Assembly (NCBI GenBank): GCA_016707285.1
Contig: JADJIA010000001.1
Coordinates: 558,001-622,000 of the forward strand
Direction: 5' to 3'
Length of the DNA: 64,000 bases
From: Ignavibacteriales bacterium
GTDB taxonomy: Bacteria; Bacteroidota; Ignavibacteria; Ignavibacteriales; Ignavibacteriaceae
Shown here one piece after another: positions 7,853 through 17,471 of the stretch (positions within the stretch are counted from its first letter, which is position 1; each line of letters begins with the position of its first letter). A program made the translations under genes and the position numbers. The notes beneath the pieces were generated by a model that did not search any database, was not told the DNA's origin, and saw only the letters and a program-made list of their open reading frames with translations.

Positions 7853-7935
7853 AAAAACTTATATTAATTCAATAACAAGATAGATAAAATGGATGAAACT
7901 AATCGATTTACAGCCACTTTTCTCATGATTTACAC

Positions 7936-10900
7936 TTAATCTTTGTGGATATATGGAGTCTGCGTTGCATCATCAGGGTCAGTTTTCTTTTTAGAACCAC
8001 CTTTTTTCGATCTAAAACTAAAGGTTGCTTTTAGTGCACCACCCAATTCTTCCCATGTCATGAAAAAAACAGGCACAAGCACCAGAGTCAAAAATGTGGC
8101 AAATCCAAGACCAAAAATCACAGCAATTCCCATCGATCTCCAAAATTCGGCACTTTCGCCACCAAAGACAAATGAACCTGTGTAGATGTCGAATCCAAAA
8201 CCAAACGACAGTGGAATAAGCCCAAGTATTGTGGTTACTGCTGTTAAAGTAACCGGTCTAAATCTTCTTATACCTGCATACTTTGCAATCTCTTTTAGGG
8301 ACATGTCACGCTGTTTTAAAAGATTCATATAATCGATAAGAACGATGTTATTGTTCACAACCACACCCGCGAGACTTATCACACCAATTCCGGTCATTAC
8401 AATCCCAAATGGCATCTTAAATGCCAAAAGACCAATGAAGACACCCACAAGTGAAATTATCACTGCCGACATTATAATAAACGGTTGTGACACAGAATTA
8501 AACTGAATAACCAATATCAGGAAAATCAAAAGAATTGCGATTCCAAATGCCTTCCCGAGAAAATTGGAAGCATCTTCCTGCTCTTGAGATTGCCCTGTAA
8601 ATGATATGGAATGCCCTTGTGGTAACTGATAATTGACAAGTTTCGCTTTAACAGAATCAAGAACTGCATTTGCATTAAATCCTTCTGCGGCATTTCCCGT
8701 TATGGTAATTACCCTGTTTAAGTCCTTTCTTCTGATAGCCCCGGGTCCTCTGTCGATAAAAACATTTGCCACACTACTTAAAGGCACCGACAAAGTTTTT
8801 CCATTTTGATTGTTAAAAATAATAACCAGATTTTTCAAGGCGTCAACTGAACTTCTTTGGTCTTTGCGAAGTCGGACTGTGATGTCGTATTCATCTTCGT
8901 TTACACGATATTTAGAAGCCTCTGCACCGTTGATCGCTGTTCTTACTGTATTGGCAATCAGTGAAGTGTTCATTCCATAAAGCGCAGCTCTTTTGCGATC
9001 AATTATAACACGAAGTTCAGGTTTCCCTGCATCATAGTCGTCATCAACATCAACAAGTCCGGGAGTATTTTTTATATAAGCTCTTATTTCCTCAGTCAGT
9101 TTGCCAAGAGTGTTATAATCTTCGCCTGAAACTTCAATATTAACAGGAAGCCCAACCGGCGGACCCATGTTTTCCTTATCAATAGTAATCGCAGCTCCCG
9201 GCGTGCCTTCAACGAGTTGTCGTAACTCTTCCGTTGACTCTTTTGAACTTTTCTCCCGTTTTTCGTAATCGAGATATTCAACCGTAATTGAACCCTTATT
9301 TGGAGTGGACGACCCTGCATCAAATGGATTGGAAGAAGCACCCGCAACTGCAAGTATTTTTTCGATATCCTTAAAATTTGCCGTCAGGATTTTCTTTTCA
9401 ACTTTGTCAATTATCTCATTTGTCTCTTTGATACCCGTGCCGGTTGGAGCCTCAAATTTTATATATACCCTGCGTGGTTCAACATCAGGGAAAAATTCCA
9501 CTCCGTAGCCAAGAACGCCGTATAATTGGGATATAAAGAAAAGAGTAATAAATGCACCAAACATAAAACGCAATCTGATATTTTTAAATATCATGATTAC
9601 CCCGATTCCAAGAAGTGCTGTTAAAATTATTCCGACAGTTATTGGCACAAACTTTGACAGAATCCCCTCAACCACAAACATCGCAAAAAAAGCGAAAAAG
9701 CCAAACCATGTTCGTTTACTGATCTTTTCTCCGGTTTTTCTTGGTTCCCCAAGGGCAAAATCAAGAGTCTTTTCGTAATATTTAAGCGTGACAGGTAATA
9801 ACTTGTCAACAAACATGAAAGTACCCCAGTCAAATGGATACGAGAGAACACCCATTACACTTTTTTTCAATTTTGGTTTGCCGTGGTGTTCGTGTTTTAC
9901 AAAAACTTCTGCAAAAACAGGGTTAATTACCAGAGCAACAAACAGCGACGACATAAGCGTAACAATTACAGTTATGGGGATGTATGACATAAAGTCACCT
10001 GTAATTCCGGGCCAGAAAAGCAACGGGAAAAAAGCTGCCACGGTGGTTAATGTTGAAGATGCCACAGGCCATGCCACCTCTGCTGTAGCTTTTTTTGCAG
10101 CATCAATTCTGTTGTAACCCTCTTCCAGGAACTTCTGAATATTTTCAAGAATCACAATGGCATTATCCACCAACATACCCAAAGCCAGAATAAGGGCAAA
10201 CAACACAACAAAATTTAGTGTGATATCCAGCATCTGTAAGATAAAAAAGGAGATTAACATGCTTAATGGTATTGAAACTCCAACAAGTATTGCATTTCTT
10301 AATCCCAGGGCAAAAAAGAGAATTCCGATTACCAAAACAAGTCCTGAAAAGATGTTGTTTTCAAGTTCGATTACCTGTTTTTCAATCTCCTCCGACTGAT
10401 CTGTAACAACTGTTAACTTAATATCATCGGGAAGTTCTTCTCTTTTCTCGTCAATTACTTTGTTAACTTCGCGCGCAATATCAATTATGTTTTCGCCAAC
10501 CCTTTTCGAAATTTGTATCGAAATTGCTTCAATATTATTTGTTCGCGCAAATGATGTGCGCTCCTTAAATCCATAGGTTAAATCTGCAACATCCCTAAGA
10601 TATATTCCTTCCCCCTCTTTTGTTTTTACAACAATGTTTTCCAAGGGGTAAGGAGTCTTAAATTCGCCCGGAACTCTTACGAGGAAACTTGACTGATTCA
10701 CATCGATTGTTCCACCGGGAATTGTCCTGTTTTCGTCTCTGATCGCGGCAATAACATCATCAAACCTGATGTTGTAGTGTTGAAGTTTCCTGTAATCAAC
10801 GTCAACCTGCACTTCTCTTTCAAGACCACCATTAACTTTAACTTCGAGAACCCCTTTGATTACCTCAAGTTTATCTTTAAGGTTCTCTGCAATATCCTTC

Positions 10901-11355
10901 AGTTTCGAAAGACCTGCCGGTCCTGAAAGTTGAAAAGTCAAAATTGGAAATTCAGAAAAGTTTATCTCCACAATTTCCGGTTTCTCTGCATCCGCAGGAA
11001 TATCGGATTCAGCTTTGTTTACTCTGTCTCTCACTTTTTGAAGAGCATCTTCAATATCGTAACCGCTTTGAAATTCCACCTGGATGAGTGAATAACCTTC
11101 GTAAGAAGCTGATTCAATCTTTTTGACCTCAGCAATTTTTTTGATCTCTTTTTCGATAGGAGTGGTAACAAGTGACTCAATATCTTCAGGTGAAACTCCA
11201 ATGTATGGAGTGGATACAATCACCAAAGGAATGGAAATATCGGGTGAAGATTCCCTCGGAAGTGAGACATAAGATATCATCCCCATAATGGCAATGATAA
11301 AAACCAGCACAAAGACACTGGTTTTATTGTCGATTGATATATCTGTTATTTTCAT
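7936..11355 (-). CDS. RND-family efflux transporter, inner-membrane permease (AcrB/MdtB type)
   Basis: The 1139-residue protein has the RND plan: a first helix, a large periplasmic porter domain (FPDISIPLVIV-like start), six helices, a second porter domain and six more helices. The proton-relay motif in helix 4 reads GMLVDNAIVILENI, with Asp397 followed by Asn398, where AcrB has two Asp residues; the D-N form is common in related RND subfamilies. An insertion of about 90 hydrophobic residues before the second porter half makes it longer than AcrB. It would pump drugs, lipids or other compounds with proton exchange. It is the last gene of a TolC-adaptor-pump run, 16 bp after the adaptor gene. 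Confidence 0.9.
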   Translation of the reverse strand: MKITDISIDNKTSVFVLVFIIAIMGMISYVSLPRESSPDISIPLVIVSTPYIGVSPEDIESLVTTPIEKEIKKIAEVKKIESASYEGYSLIQVEFQSGYDIEDALQKVRDRVNKAESDIPADAEKPEIVEINFSEFPILTFQLSGPAGLSKLKDIAENLKDKLEVIKGVLEVKVNGGLEREVQVDVDYRKLQHYNIRFDDVIAAIRDENRTIPGGTIDVNQSSFLVRVPGEFKTPYPLENIVVKTKEGEGIYLRDVADLTYGFKERTSFARTNNIEAISIQISKRVGENIIDIAREVNKVIDEKREELPDDIKLTVVTDQSEEIEKQVIELENNIFSGLVLVIGILFFALGLRNAILVGVSIPLSMLISFFILQMLDITLNFVVLFALILALGMLVDNAIVILENIQKFLEEGYNRIDAAKKATAEVAWPVASSTLTTVAAFFPLLFWPGITGDFMSYIPITVIVTLMSSLFVALVINPVFAEVFVKHEHHGKPKLKKSVMGVLSYPFDWGTFMFVDKLLPVTLKYYEKTLDFALGEPRKTGEKISKRTWFGFFAFFAMFVVEGILSKFVPITVGIILTALLGIGVIMIFKNIRLRFMFGAFITLFFISQLYGVLGYGVEFFPDVEPRRVYIKFEAPTGTGIKETNEIIDKVEKKILTANFKDIEKILAVAGASSNPFDAGSSTPNKGSITVEYLDYEKREKSSKESTEELRQLVEGTPGAAITIDKENMGPPVGLPVNIEVSGEDYNTLGKLTEEIRAYIKNTPGLVDVDDDYDAGKPELRVIIDRKRAALYGMNTSLIANTVRTAINGAEASKYRVNEDEYDITVRLRKDQRSSVDALKNLVIIFNNQNGKTLSVPLSSVANVFIDRGPGAIRRKDLNRVITITGNAAEGFNANAVLDSVKAKLVNYQLPQGHSISFTGQSQEQEDASNFLGKAFGIAILLIFLILVIQFNSVSQPFIIMSAVIISLVGVFIGLLAFKMPFGIVMTGIGVISLAGVVVNNNIVLIDYMNLLKQRDMSLKEIAKYAGIRRFRPVTLTAVTTILGLIPLSFGFGFDIYTGSFVFGGESAEFWRSMGIAVIFGLGFATFLTLVLVPVFFMTWEELGGALKATFSFRSKKGGSKKKTDPDDATQTPYIHKD

Positions 11356-11371
11356 AAATTAATGACCCCTG

Positions 11372-12442
11372 TTACCGTATATCAATTTTTTCGCCGTTGA
11401 CGAGATTTTGGTAGCCCACAACAATCAGACTCTCTCCTTCATTTAAGTTGCCCGAAACAGCAACCCGATTATTTGATCGAGTTAGAACATCAACCTGCCT
11501 CATCTCTGCGATGTAACCATCACCTTTTTTAACAGCGACAAACACAACAAACCCTTTATCAGTTTTGACAACAACCTCTTCCGGGACTACCGGAGTGGAT
11601 TGATAAATCCGGTCTTCAATTTTCACTTCTGAATTCATTTCGGGCTTAAATTTACCTCCCATATTTGGGAGCCTTATTTCCACACTGATTGTTCTGGCGG
11701 TTGCATTCACTGATTTAGCCACATAACTCACTGAAGAGTTTACTGTTAAACTGTCGAGTTCCTGGAAAATAAGTAAACACTTTTTCCCCTGTTTGATGGA
11801 ATTAACATATCGCTCGGGGACTCCGGCTTCAACTTTTAAATTATCAGAAATTAATGTAACAATCGGTGCCCCGGGTGCTGCAACCTCTCCAATTTCATAA
11901 TGTTTTGTGTCAATCACACCCGCAAACGGAGCCTTGATAAATGTATTCTCAAATTGCTCTTTGATTGCATCATATAATGCTTTTTTTGCATCACGGGTAT
12001 ATTTTGCCTGAAGAAACTGGAATTCGGTTCCGGCATTCTGCTTGTAAACCTGTTCCTGTTTCTGGAGGTTAATCTCCGCCAGATCAAGGTCAGCTTTTGA
12101 AGCTTCGAGGTTAGCTTTTATCACTTCGTTGTCGAGAATACAAATCACAGTCCCTGTAGAAACTCTTGTACCCTTGTCAACATTAAATTTCATTATTTTC
12201 CCGCCGGTAGCTGAAGCAACTTTTGATACCTTGTCAGCTTTTACCTGCCCGATAACATCGATATAACCGGTAAAATCTTCCAGTTTTATTGTTTCAACTT
12301 TCACGATGGCTGCTTTTGTAGTCTTTTTTTCATTCTTTTTTGCAGCTGCTTCATCATCGCCACAACCTGCAAAAAAAAGTGTTACAATGGATAAAAGACT
12401 ATATAAATATATTTTATTACCAAATCTTAATCTATTAGACAT
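11372..12442 (-). CDS. RND efflux periplasmic adaptor (membrane fusion) lipoprotein
   Basis: This 356-residue protein starts with a lipoprotein signal (lipobox LFFAGC, lipidated Cys27). The mature part shows the HlyD/AcrA layout: a barrel-sandwich half with GQVKADKVSKVASATGGKI and DKGTRVSTGTVICILD, a coiled-coil hairpin (about 110-165), the second lipoyl half FENTFIKAPFAGVID, and beta-barrel and membrane-proximal domains. It connects the RND pump to the outer-membrane channel. It starts 5 bp after the TolC-family gene and is followed 16 bp later by the pump, so the three are clearly one transcription unit. Confidence 0.9.
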   Translation of the reverse strand: MSNRLRFGNKIYLYSLLSIVTLFFAGCGDDEAAAKKNEKKTTKAAIVKVETIKLEDFTGYIDVIGQVKADKVSKVASATGGKIMKFNVDKGTRVSTGTVICILDNEVIKANLEASKADLDLAEINLQKQEQVYKQNAGTEFQFLQAKYTRDAKKALYDAIKEQFENTFIKAPFAGVIDTKHYEIGEVAAPGAPIVTLISDNLKVEAGVPERYVNSIKQGKKCLLIFQELDSLTVNSSVSYVAKSVNATARTISVEIRLPNMGGKFKPEMNSEVKIEDRIYQSTPVVPEEVVVKTDKGFVVFVAVKKGDGYIAEMRQVDVLTRSNNRVAVSGNLNEGESLIVVGYQNLVNGEKIDIR

Positions 12443-12447
12443 ATTGA

Positions 12448-13776
12448 TTACTCTCCACTTTCCTTTCCGGATAACTTTTCAAGGTTCGCGATTAACAGGT
12501 AGTATTCGTAAACACCGTTTAAATAATTATATTTTGCTCTTGTAACTCCTACTTGAGCATCAATTACCTCAAGTTGGGTTCCAACACCTGCAGTGTATCT
12601 GATGTTGGCGAGTGAATGAGCAAGTTCAGCTTGACTGACTGCTTCAGTGTAGGCTTTTAATTTTTCTTTTTGATTTGCAATTTTCAGAGTAGTTTCTCTA
12701 AGTTGAGTTGCGAGACCCTCTTTTGTCTTTTTAAGATTTTCTCTTGCAATTTTTACTTCCAGTTCGGCCTGGGTAACTCTCGATTTAGAACTCCAGCCAT
12801 TAAAAATTGGTACTGAAAGTTCAAGTCCCAAATTGATGGAGTTATTAAATCTCCAACTGCCGATGCTTCTTTCATCATTTTCCTGAGATTCAACATTCCA
12901 GGCACCGTAAGCGCGAAGCGACGGTAGAAATTCTGACTGATAAACCCCAACAGCTTTTTCTCTCAAGTTGATCGTTTGTTCAAGTTGCTTAACCACAGGG
13001 TTGAATCTAAACATCTTCTCCACAACCAGCTCAAACTCATCTATAGTAAGGTCTTTGTAGTTTAAAGAATCTGAAACTTCAACTTCAACATTATAACTTA
13101 ATCCCATGATATTCCGCAAAACATCCCTGGTAATTTGATTGGAATTTTTTGCCTGTTCAAGTTCCGGTTTGGCAGTCTGCACTGCAACTTTTGCCCTCAC
13201 GAGATCATATTCAGGTACAAGTCCGGCATCATATTTAATCTGTGTGTTTTTCAGATTGTCTTCCGCCTGCGATAAATTTGCGCTTGCAACTTCCAAAACC
13301 TCTTTCGTAACCATAACACCGAAGTAGGCAGCTTTAACCTGATATTTAAGTTCAAGTTCGGTGGCATCAACAATGTGATCAGCTATTTTTGCATAAATCT
13401 CAGCTGCCTGCGCCCCGATAAATATACCACCCGCAAAAATATTTTGTGATAAACTGAGTGTTGCCGTCAAGGTATTGTCGGTTCCGATTGGGAAAGTGCC
13501 ACTAAAACCGGGAGCATCAATTGTAAAAACTCCTTTTTTTAACGCTCTGCGATAATTTACCGAGCCTTTTAATTCAGGATAAACCGCAGTTCCCCAGGTT
13601 TCTTCAACTTTTTCGTACGCAATATCTTTGTTTAGTCTGCCGGTTTTAAGGTCGTAGTTGTTCTCAATTGCTATTGAAATAGCTTTGTTGAGATCAACAA
13701 TAACTTTTTCTGAGGGTTGTGCAGCAAGCTGCGAGGCAGTGATAATAAATATGATCAAGCCGGAAAGTAATCTCAT
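12448..13776 (-). CDS. TolC-family outer-membrane efflux channel
   Basis: The 442-residue protein has a signal peptide (about 1-19) and the two-fold repeat of long helices and short strands seen in TolC/OprM proteins. Typical blocks are VDLNKAISIAIENNYDLK near the start, AQAAEIYAKIADH, LSQAEDNLKNTQIKYDAGLVPEYDLVRAKV and, in the second half, LEVIDAQVGVTRAKYNYLNGVYEYY. It lacks a lipobox, so it is probably a TolC-type rather than an OprM-type lipoprotein channel. It forms the outer-membrane exit duct for the RND pump and follows the TonB-like gene by 11 bp. Confidence 0.9.
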   Translation of the reverse strand: MRLLSGLIIFIITASQLAAQPSEKVIVDLNKAISIAIENNYDLKTGRLNKDIAYEKVEETWGTAVYPELKGSVNYRRALKKGVFTIDAPGFSGTFPIGTDNTLTATLSLSQNIFAGGIFIGAQAAEIYAKIADHIVDATELELKYQVKAAYFGVMVTKEVLEVASANLSQAEDNLKNTQIKYDAGLVPEYDLVRAKVAVQTAKPELEQAKNSNQITRDVLRNIMGLSYNVEVEVSDSLNYKDLTIDEFELVVEKMFRFNPVVKQLEQTINLREKAVGVYQSEFLPSLRAYGAWNVESQENDERSIGSWRFNNSINLGLELSVPIFNGWSSKSRVTQAELEVKIARENLKKTKEGLATQLRETTLKIANQKEKLKAYTEAVSQAELAHSLANIRYTAGVGTQLEVIDAQVGVTRAKYNYLNGVYEYYLLIANLEKLSGKESGE

Positions 13777-13787
13777 TAATTCTCCGA

Positions 13788-14534
13788 TTATTTAAATGTA
13801 ACAGGGATCAGCATCTGAACTTTAACAGGTTTGCCGTCTTTTTTCCCGGGATTAAATTTTGTTCTTCTTACAGCCGATAACGCTGAGTTATCGCAAGCGG
13901 GATGAATCCCCTTTGTAAGTACTACAGAGTTCACATTCCCCAACTCATCGATGAATGCCGTTATATAAACCGTTCCGGAAATACCGGCATCCTTCGCTGC
14001 TTGTGGGAATATTGCTTTGCTTTGTATCGCTTCAAAGCCACCGATGGGTACGGGCATATATGGAACAGCCGTATAATAAGTATTGTCCTTTGGCCCCTTT
14101 CCTTTCCCGTCTTTTTCGGTGGTTTTTTTGTAAGTTTCTTTATCCTTAAATTTCCCCTGTTTGTCAAGTGTTAAGAGGTCACCTTTGTCGATATCCTGAC
14201 TTTCCAATTTAACTTTTTCTTTCGGCGGAGTAAGAGTAACTTCAATCTCTTTGTTTAATACCGGTTCGTTTACAGGGGTATCTCTTTTATATTTTGGAAG
14301 TGTCTTCGCTTCCTGTTTTTGTGGTAAAGTTTCCTCTTCCCTCTTATCCTGAAGTTCAACAACATCTTCTGCATCAAGATATTCATTCTCATTAGTGATT
14401 ATTTGGGAAACTGACTTACTGAAGGGATAGAACCTGACAACCACTATCAATAACAACAGAACCAGAATCGAACTGACCTCGAGCGTAAACCTGTAATCCT
14501 TTTTCAGGTGAGTGGTCAAACTTGTCGTCTGCAT
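13788..14534 (-). CDS. TonB-family energy transducer-like protein
   Basis: The 248-residue protein has one N-terminal membrane anchor (about 18-37), a charged, Glu/Lys/Pro-rich periplasmic linker (about 40-155) and a C-terminal TonB domain (about 165-248). The TonB domain shows AIFPQAAKDAGISGTVYITAFIDELG-type sequence and the typical SALSAVRRTKFNPGKKDGKPV ending with a VPVTFK-like tail (IPVTFK). TonB transmits energy from ExbBD to outer-membrane receptors. No exbB or exbD is adjacent; instead the gene stands directly before the TolC gene of the efflux system. It may serve a receptor encoded elsewhere, or this envelope complex. Confidence 0.85.
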   Translation of the reverse strand: MQTTSLTTHLKKDYRFTLEVSSILVLLLLIVVVRFYPFSKSVSQIITNENEYLDAEDVVELQDKREEETLPQKQEAKTLPKYKRDTPVNEPVLNKEIEVTLTPPKEKVKLESQDIDKGDLLTLDKQGKFKDKETYKKTTEKDGKGKGPKDNTYYTAVPYMPVPIGGFEAIQSKAIFPQAAKDAGISGTVYITAFIDELGNVNSVVLTKGIHPACDNSALSAVRRTKFNPGKKDGKPVKVQMLIPVTFK

Positions 14535-14568
14535 ATTAAATCAGGGGAACTCAAATTAATGATAAAAA

Positions 14569-14958
14569 TTATTTAAACAATTTTGGATAAGCCCGGTTCA
14601 GAATAAATGCAAGAGCAAGACCAAGTGCAGCGCCATTTATATCAGCTAAAATATCATACCATTCGAAAAATCTGCCGGGAATGGGAATCTGGTGCAGTTC
14701 ATCAAGTATTCCATAAACTGATGCGATAATAAATGATTTCTGAAATATCCTGATTTCATCCACTGTGTCAGCAGATTTGAGCTTCAAATAAGTAAACAGG
14801 AGAAAACTTAATACGGCATAACCTGCAAAATGATTTAGTTTATCTCCCGAAGGTACATCGGGTAAATTGCTGGATGGCAGAGTTGTCCCAAGAAAAAGGA
14901 TAATCCAATAGCCAACCAAAACCCATAAAGCAATTTTCTGCTTATTTATCTTCTGCAT
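14569..14958 (-). CDS. VanZ-like family membrane protein
   Basis: The 129-residue protein has four hydrophobic helices and the VanZ family motif set: GDKLNHFAGYAVLSF, a middle with DELHQIPIPGR and the end DILADINGAALGLALAF. VanZ is named for a teicoplanin-resistance protein, but most members are small membrane proteins of unknown role. Its ATG overlaps the stop of the NnrDE gene (TGATG), showing translational coupling. Confidence 0.85.
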   Translation of the reverse strand: MQKINKQKIALWVLVGYWIILFLGTTLPSSNLPDVPSGDKLNHFAGYAVLSFLLFTYLKLKSADTVDEIRIFQKSFIIASVYGILDELHQIPIPGRFFEWYDILADINGAALGLALAFILNRAYPKLFK

Positions 14959-16553
14959 CAGGCTCCGTCAATTTTTTTTTGAGCTGCAGGCAAATTTTCT
15001 ATAATTGCAGAAGCTGAGACAGCAAAACTTGATTGCTCATTCACCAGCATTAAAGCTGAGACATTATAGGTATGAATTGCGTCTGATATTCTCTGAATAA
15101 ATACTTCTACAGTACCTCTGTGCCCTTCTCTGATCAAATCGATGATCGATTCCACATCAAGTTGTGGTATTACCATTATCTGAGATAATATGGAGGCGAT
15201 CATTCCGGCAAGTCCGTCTCCCGTCCCAAATTTTGCCATCGAATCGTGACCTGAATCCAAAATATAGTTTACTCCCGACCTGTGACAAATAAAAATACAT
15301 GCATGTTTAAGTATCAGGATACAACCTGTTTCCTGTGCAAAATCCTGCGCAGCCTTAAAAATATCCTCCTCAATAATCTCAAGGGGTTTACCCAATATTT
15401 GAGCAAACTCACCGGTATGTGGTAGAAGGATTTTCCCTTGCAGGTCATACTTCTTGTAATTCCCATTATGAAGAGGGGTTAGCGCATCTGCGTCAAGAAC
15501 AACTAATTTGTTTTCAATCTCGAGAATTTTGTCCAGGGCTATAGTGGTTTCGGGTGATCTGCCCAGCCCGGGACCGATTAACAAAACATCTTTTTTTTCT
15601 AATTCATCCATCACCGACTTAAGAGTTTCAGAATTAAAATTCACAGAAAACTCGCGGACAACGGCTTCCGGAGTCCTGATTAAGGTGACTGAAGCGCCTT
15701 TTTCCGATGTAAACAGTATCGGCGATCCTGAACCGGAAGTGAATGCAGCCTGATATACAAGGGATGCGGAACCGGGGTAACGGTCTGAACCGGCAACTAT
15801 TACCGGACCACCTGCAGAATATTTATTTACACTCCGTTTTTTGCTTGGCCGGATGCTCATCATCTCATCCAGTTCATAAAGTACCCAGGGATTTTCGATA
15901 GTATCGGGTACCTTTTGCATGCCGAGATATCCATAATGAAGCAACCCGCGATTATCGAGCCCTCTGCCGTAGAAATAACCTCTCTTATAAGAACCGAGGG
16001 CAACAGTATAAAGTGCTTTAAATATAATTCCACCACCACCTGTATCAGGATTCATTCCGGTGGGTATATCAATTGCTATTTTTATTCCCGGAGCATCATT
16101 CATTGCCATCACTATCTCATCATAAGGTTGACGCAGTTCGCCTTTGGTTCCGGTGCCCAGAATTGCATCAATAATAATATCTTGTGTACTGATGATTTCG
16201 CTCAGTTGATCTGTATTCAGATATTGAAATATTAATATCCCCTCTTGTACTTCACTTATGATTTCAAAAAAATATTGCGAATCTTCTGTAAACTCTTCGA
16301 TATCACCAATAAATACAACTGTTACATTATAAGCCATATCCCGTAAATGCCGGGCGGTAACAAATCCGTCCCCCCCGTTATTTCCTTTACCACATACTAT
16401 TGCAACATTACTCCCGACTTCATCAAGAGTGTTGATGAATTGAGCAACGCTTCTACCAGCATTCTCCATCAGCAACATGCTATCGAATCCAATATCCTCG
16501 ATATACATTCTATCGAGTTCTGAAGCTTGAGCTGCTGTTAAAACTGCCTTCAT
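14958..16553 (-). CDS. nnr: Bifunctional NAD(P)H-hydrate epimerase / ADP-dependent NAD(P)H-hydrate dehydratase
   Basis: This protein fuses two repair enzymes. Residues about 1-220 are the YjeF_N epimerase, with GKGNNGGDGFVTARHLRD and DAILGTGTKGELRQP. Residues about 235-525 are the ribokinase-like dehydratase, with SDRYPGSASLVYQAA, LLIGPGLGR, VLDADALTPL, LLPHTGEFAQIL and FGTGDGLAGMIASIL. Together they convert damaged NAD(P)HX hydrates back to NAD(P)H. I place the start at the ATG at 16553 because AGGAG lies five bases upstream; the GTG at 16559 overlaps that site. The gene leads a run of minus-strand genes continuing into the efflux operon. Confidence 0.92.
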   Translation of the reverse strand: MKAVLTAAQASELDRMYIEDIGFDSMLLMENAGRSVAQFINTLDEVGSNVAIVCGKGNNGGDGFVTARHLRDMAYNVTVVFIGDIEEFTEDSQYFFEIISEVQEGILIFQYLNTDQLSEIISTQDIIIDAILGTGTKGELRQPYDEIVMAMNDAPGIKIAIDIPTGMNPDTGGGGIIFKALYTVALGSYKRGYFYGRGLDNRGLLHYGYLGMQKVPDTIENPWVLYELDEMMSIRPSKKRSVNKYSAGGPVIVAGSDRYPGSASLVYQAAFTSGSGSPILFTSEKGASVTLIRTPEAVVREFSVNFNSETLKSVMDELEKKDVLLIGPGLGRSPETTIALDKILEIENKLVVLDADALTPLHNGNYKKYDLQGKILLPHTGEFAQILGKPLEIIEEDIFKAAQDFAQETGCILILKHACIFICHRSGVNYILDSGHDSMAKFGTGDGLAGMIASILSQIMVIPQLDVESIIDLIREGHRGTVEVFIQRISDAIHTYNVSALMLVNEQSSFAVSASAIIENLPAAQKKIDGA

Positions 16554-16582
16554 TTTCACTCCTTGGGAAACTATTTAAAGCA

Positions 16583-16639
16583 AAAAAGCTGTACAGTGAG
16601 TCAATCGGAGAACCGAATTCCTGACTCCCGGTACAGCTT
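16583..16639 (-). terminator. Rho-independent terminator of the nuo operon
   Basis: A long hairpin lies 18 bp after the end of nuoN on the minus strand: outer stem GTACAGCTT with AAGCTGTAC and an inner stem TGACTC with GAGTCA. On the minus strand it is followed by TTTTTTG. It separates the nuo operon from the nnr gene downstream. Confidence 0.8.
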
Positions 16640-16656
16640 GTAAAAACTCTGTATTA

Positions 16657-17412
16657 CTAAAATTTGGAGATAAGGTTTATTACTGAACCCGGAAGAATTC
16701 CCATAACTACAATTAGTATGGCTGATACAATTATTCCTATCATCGCTGAATTTGAATTAACAATTTCAAGTTTCGATTCATCTTTGCTGAAATACATCAC
16801 AACAATCAATCTTATATAGAAATAAACACTGATTACTGATGATAAAATTCCCACAAGGGCAAGCCAAACCAGGTCAGCCTTGATTGCTGCGATAAACACA
16901 TAATATTTACCGAAGAATCCTGCAAAAGGTGGAATACCCGAAAGTGCAAACATAAAAACCGCGAGTAATCCCGCCAACAATGGATATTTGGTTCCCAGCC
17001 CGGAATAATCTTTTATTGTGAGGTTTTTTTCTTCTTTATCCTCGATCAGGGCAATTATTCCAAATGCGCCAAGATTCATGAATGTGTAGGCAGCGAGATA
17101 AAAGATCATACCATCGATACCTTCCTTGTTGCCTGCTGCCAGCCCAATGAGAATGTAGCCGGCATGTGCAATAGAAGAATATGCAAGCATGCGTTTAATA
17201 TCAGTCTGGAGAATCGCTGTAATACTTCCATATAACATCGATAGTGTCGCAAACAACGCAATCAGCGGTGTAAGTATATCTACTGCTCTTTCTTTTGAGA
17301 ATGCAGGAGAAATTACAAGAATCAAAGCTGCAAATGCGGCAGTTTTACCACCTGTTGACATCAACGCGGTTGTGGTTGTAGGTGCACCCTGATAAACATC
17401 AGGCACCCACAT
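16657..17412 (-). CDS. nuoN: NADH-quinone oxidoreductase subunit N, C-terminal part (frameshifted gene)
   Basis: This frame carries the second half of NuoN: MWVPDVYQGAPTTTTALMST (proton-channel helix region), QTDIKRMLAYSSIAHAGYIL and further membrane helices. Reading the same frame upstream of the first Met gives GIIGLTLFFIGFAFKIAAV, the expected NuoN sequence, up to about position 17478. The true protein therefore continues from the 203-residue N-terminal part at 17472-18083, and the 251-residue stretch starting at 17412 is not a separate gene. The subunit is one of the antiporter-like proton-pumping subunits in the membrane arm of complex I. It is the last gene of the nuoJ-N operon; a terminator follows. 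Confidence 0.85.
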   Translation of the reverse strand: MWVPDVYQGAPTTTTALMSTGGKTAAFAALILVISPAFSKERAVDILTPLIALFATLSMLYGSITAILQTDIKRMLAYSSIAHAGYILIGLAAGNKEGIDGMIFYLAAYTFMNLGAFGIIALIEDKEEKNLTIKDYSGLGTKYPLLAGLLAVFMFALSGIPPFAGFFGKYYVFIAAIKADLVWLALVGILSSVISVYFYIRLIVVMYFSKDESKLEIVNSNSAMIGIIVSAILIVVMGILPGSVINLISKF

Positions 17413-17471
17413 GTGGAATGGTACGGCAGCTATCTTAAATGCGAATCCAATGAAGAAAAGGGTTAAACCTA

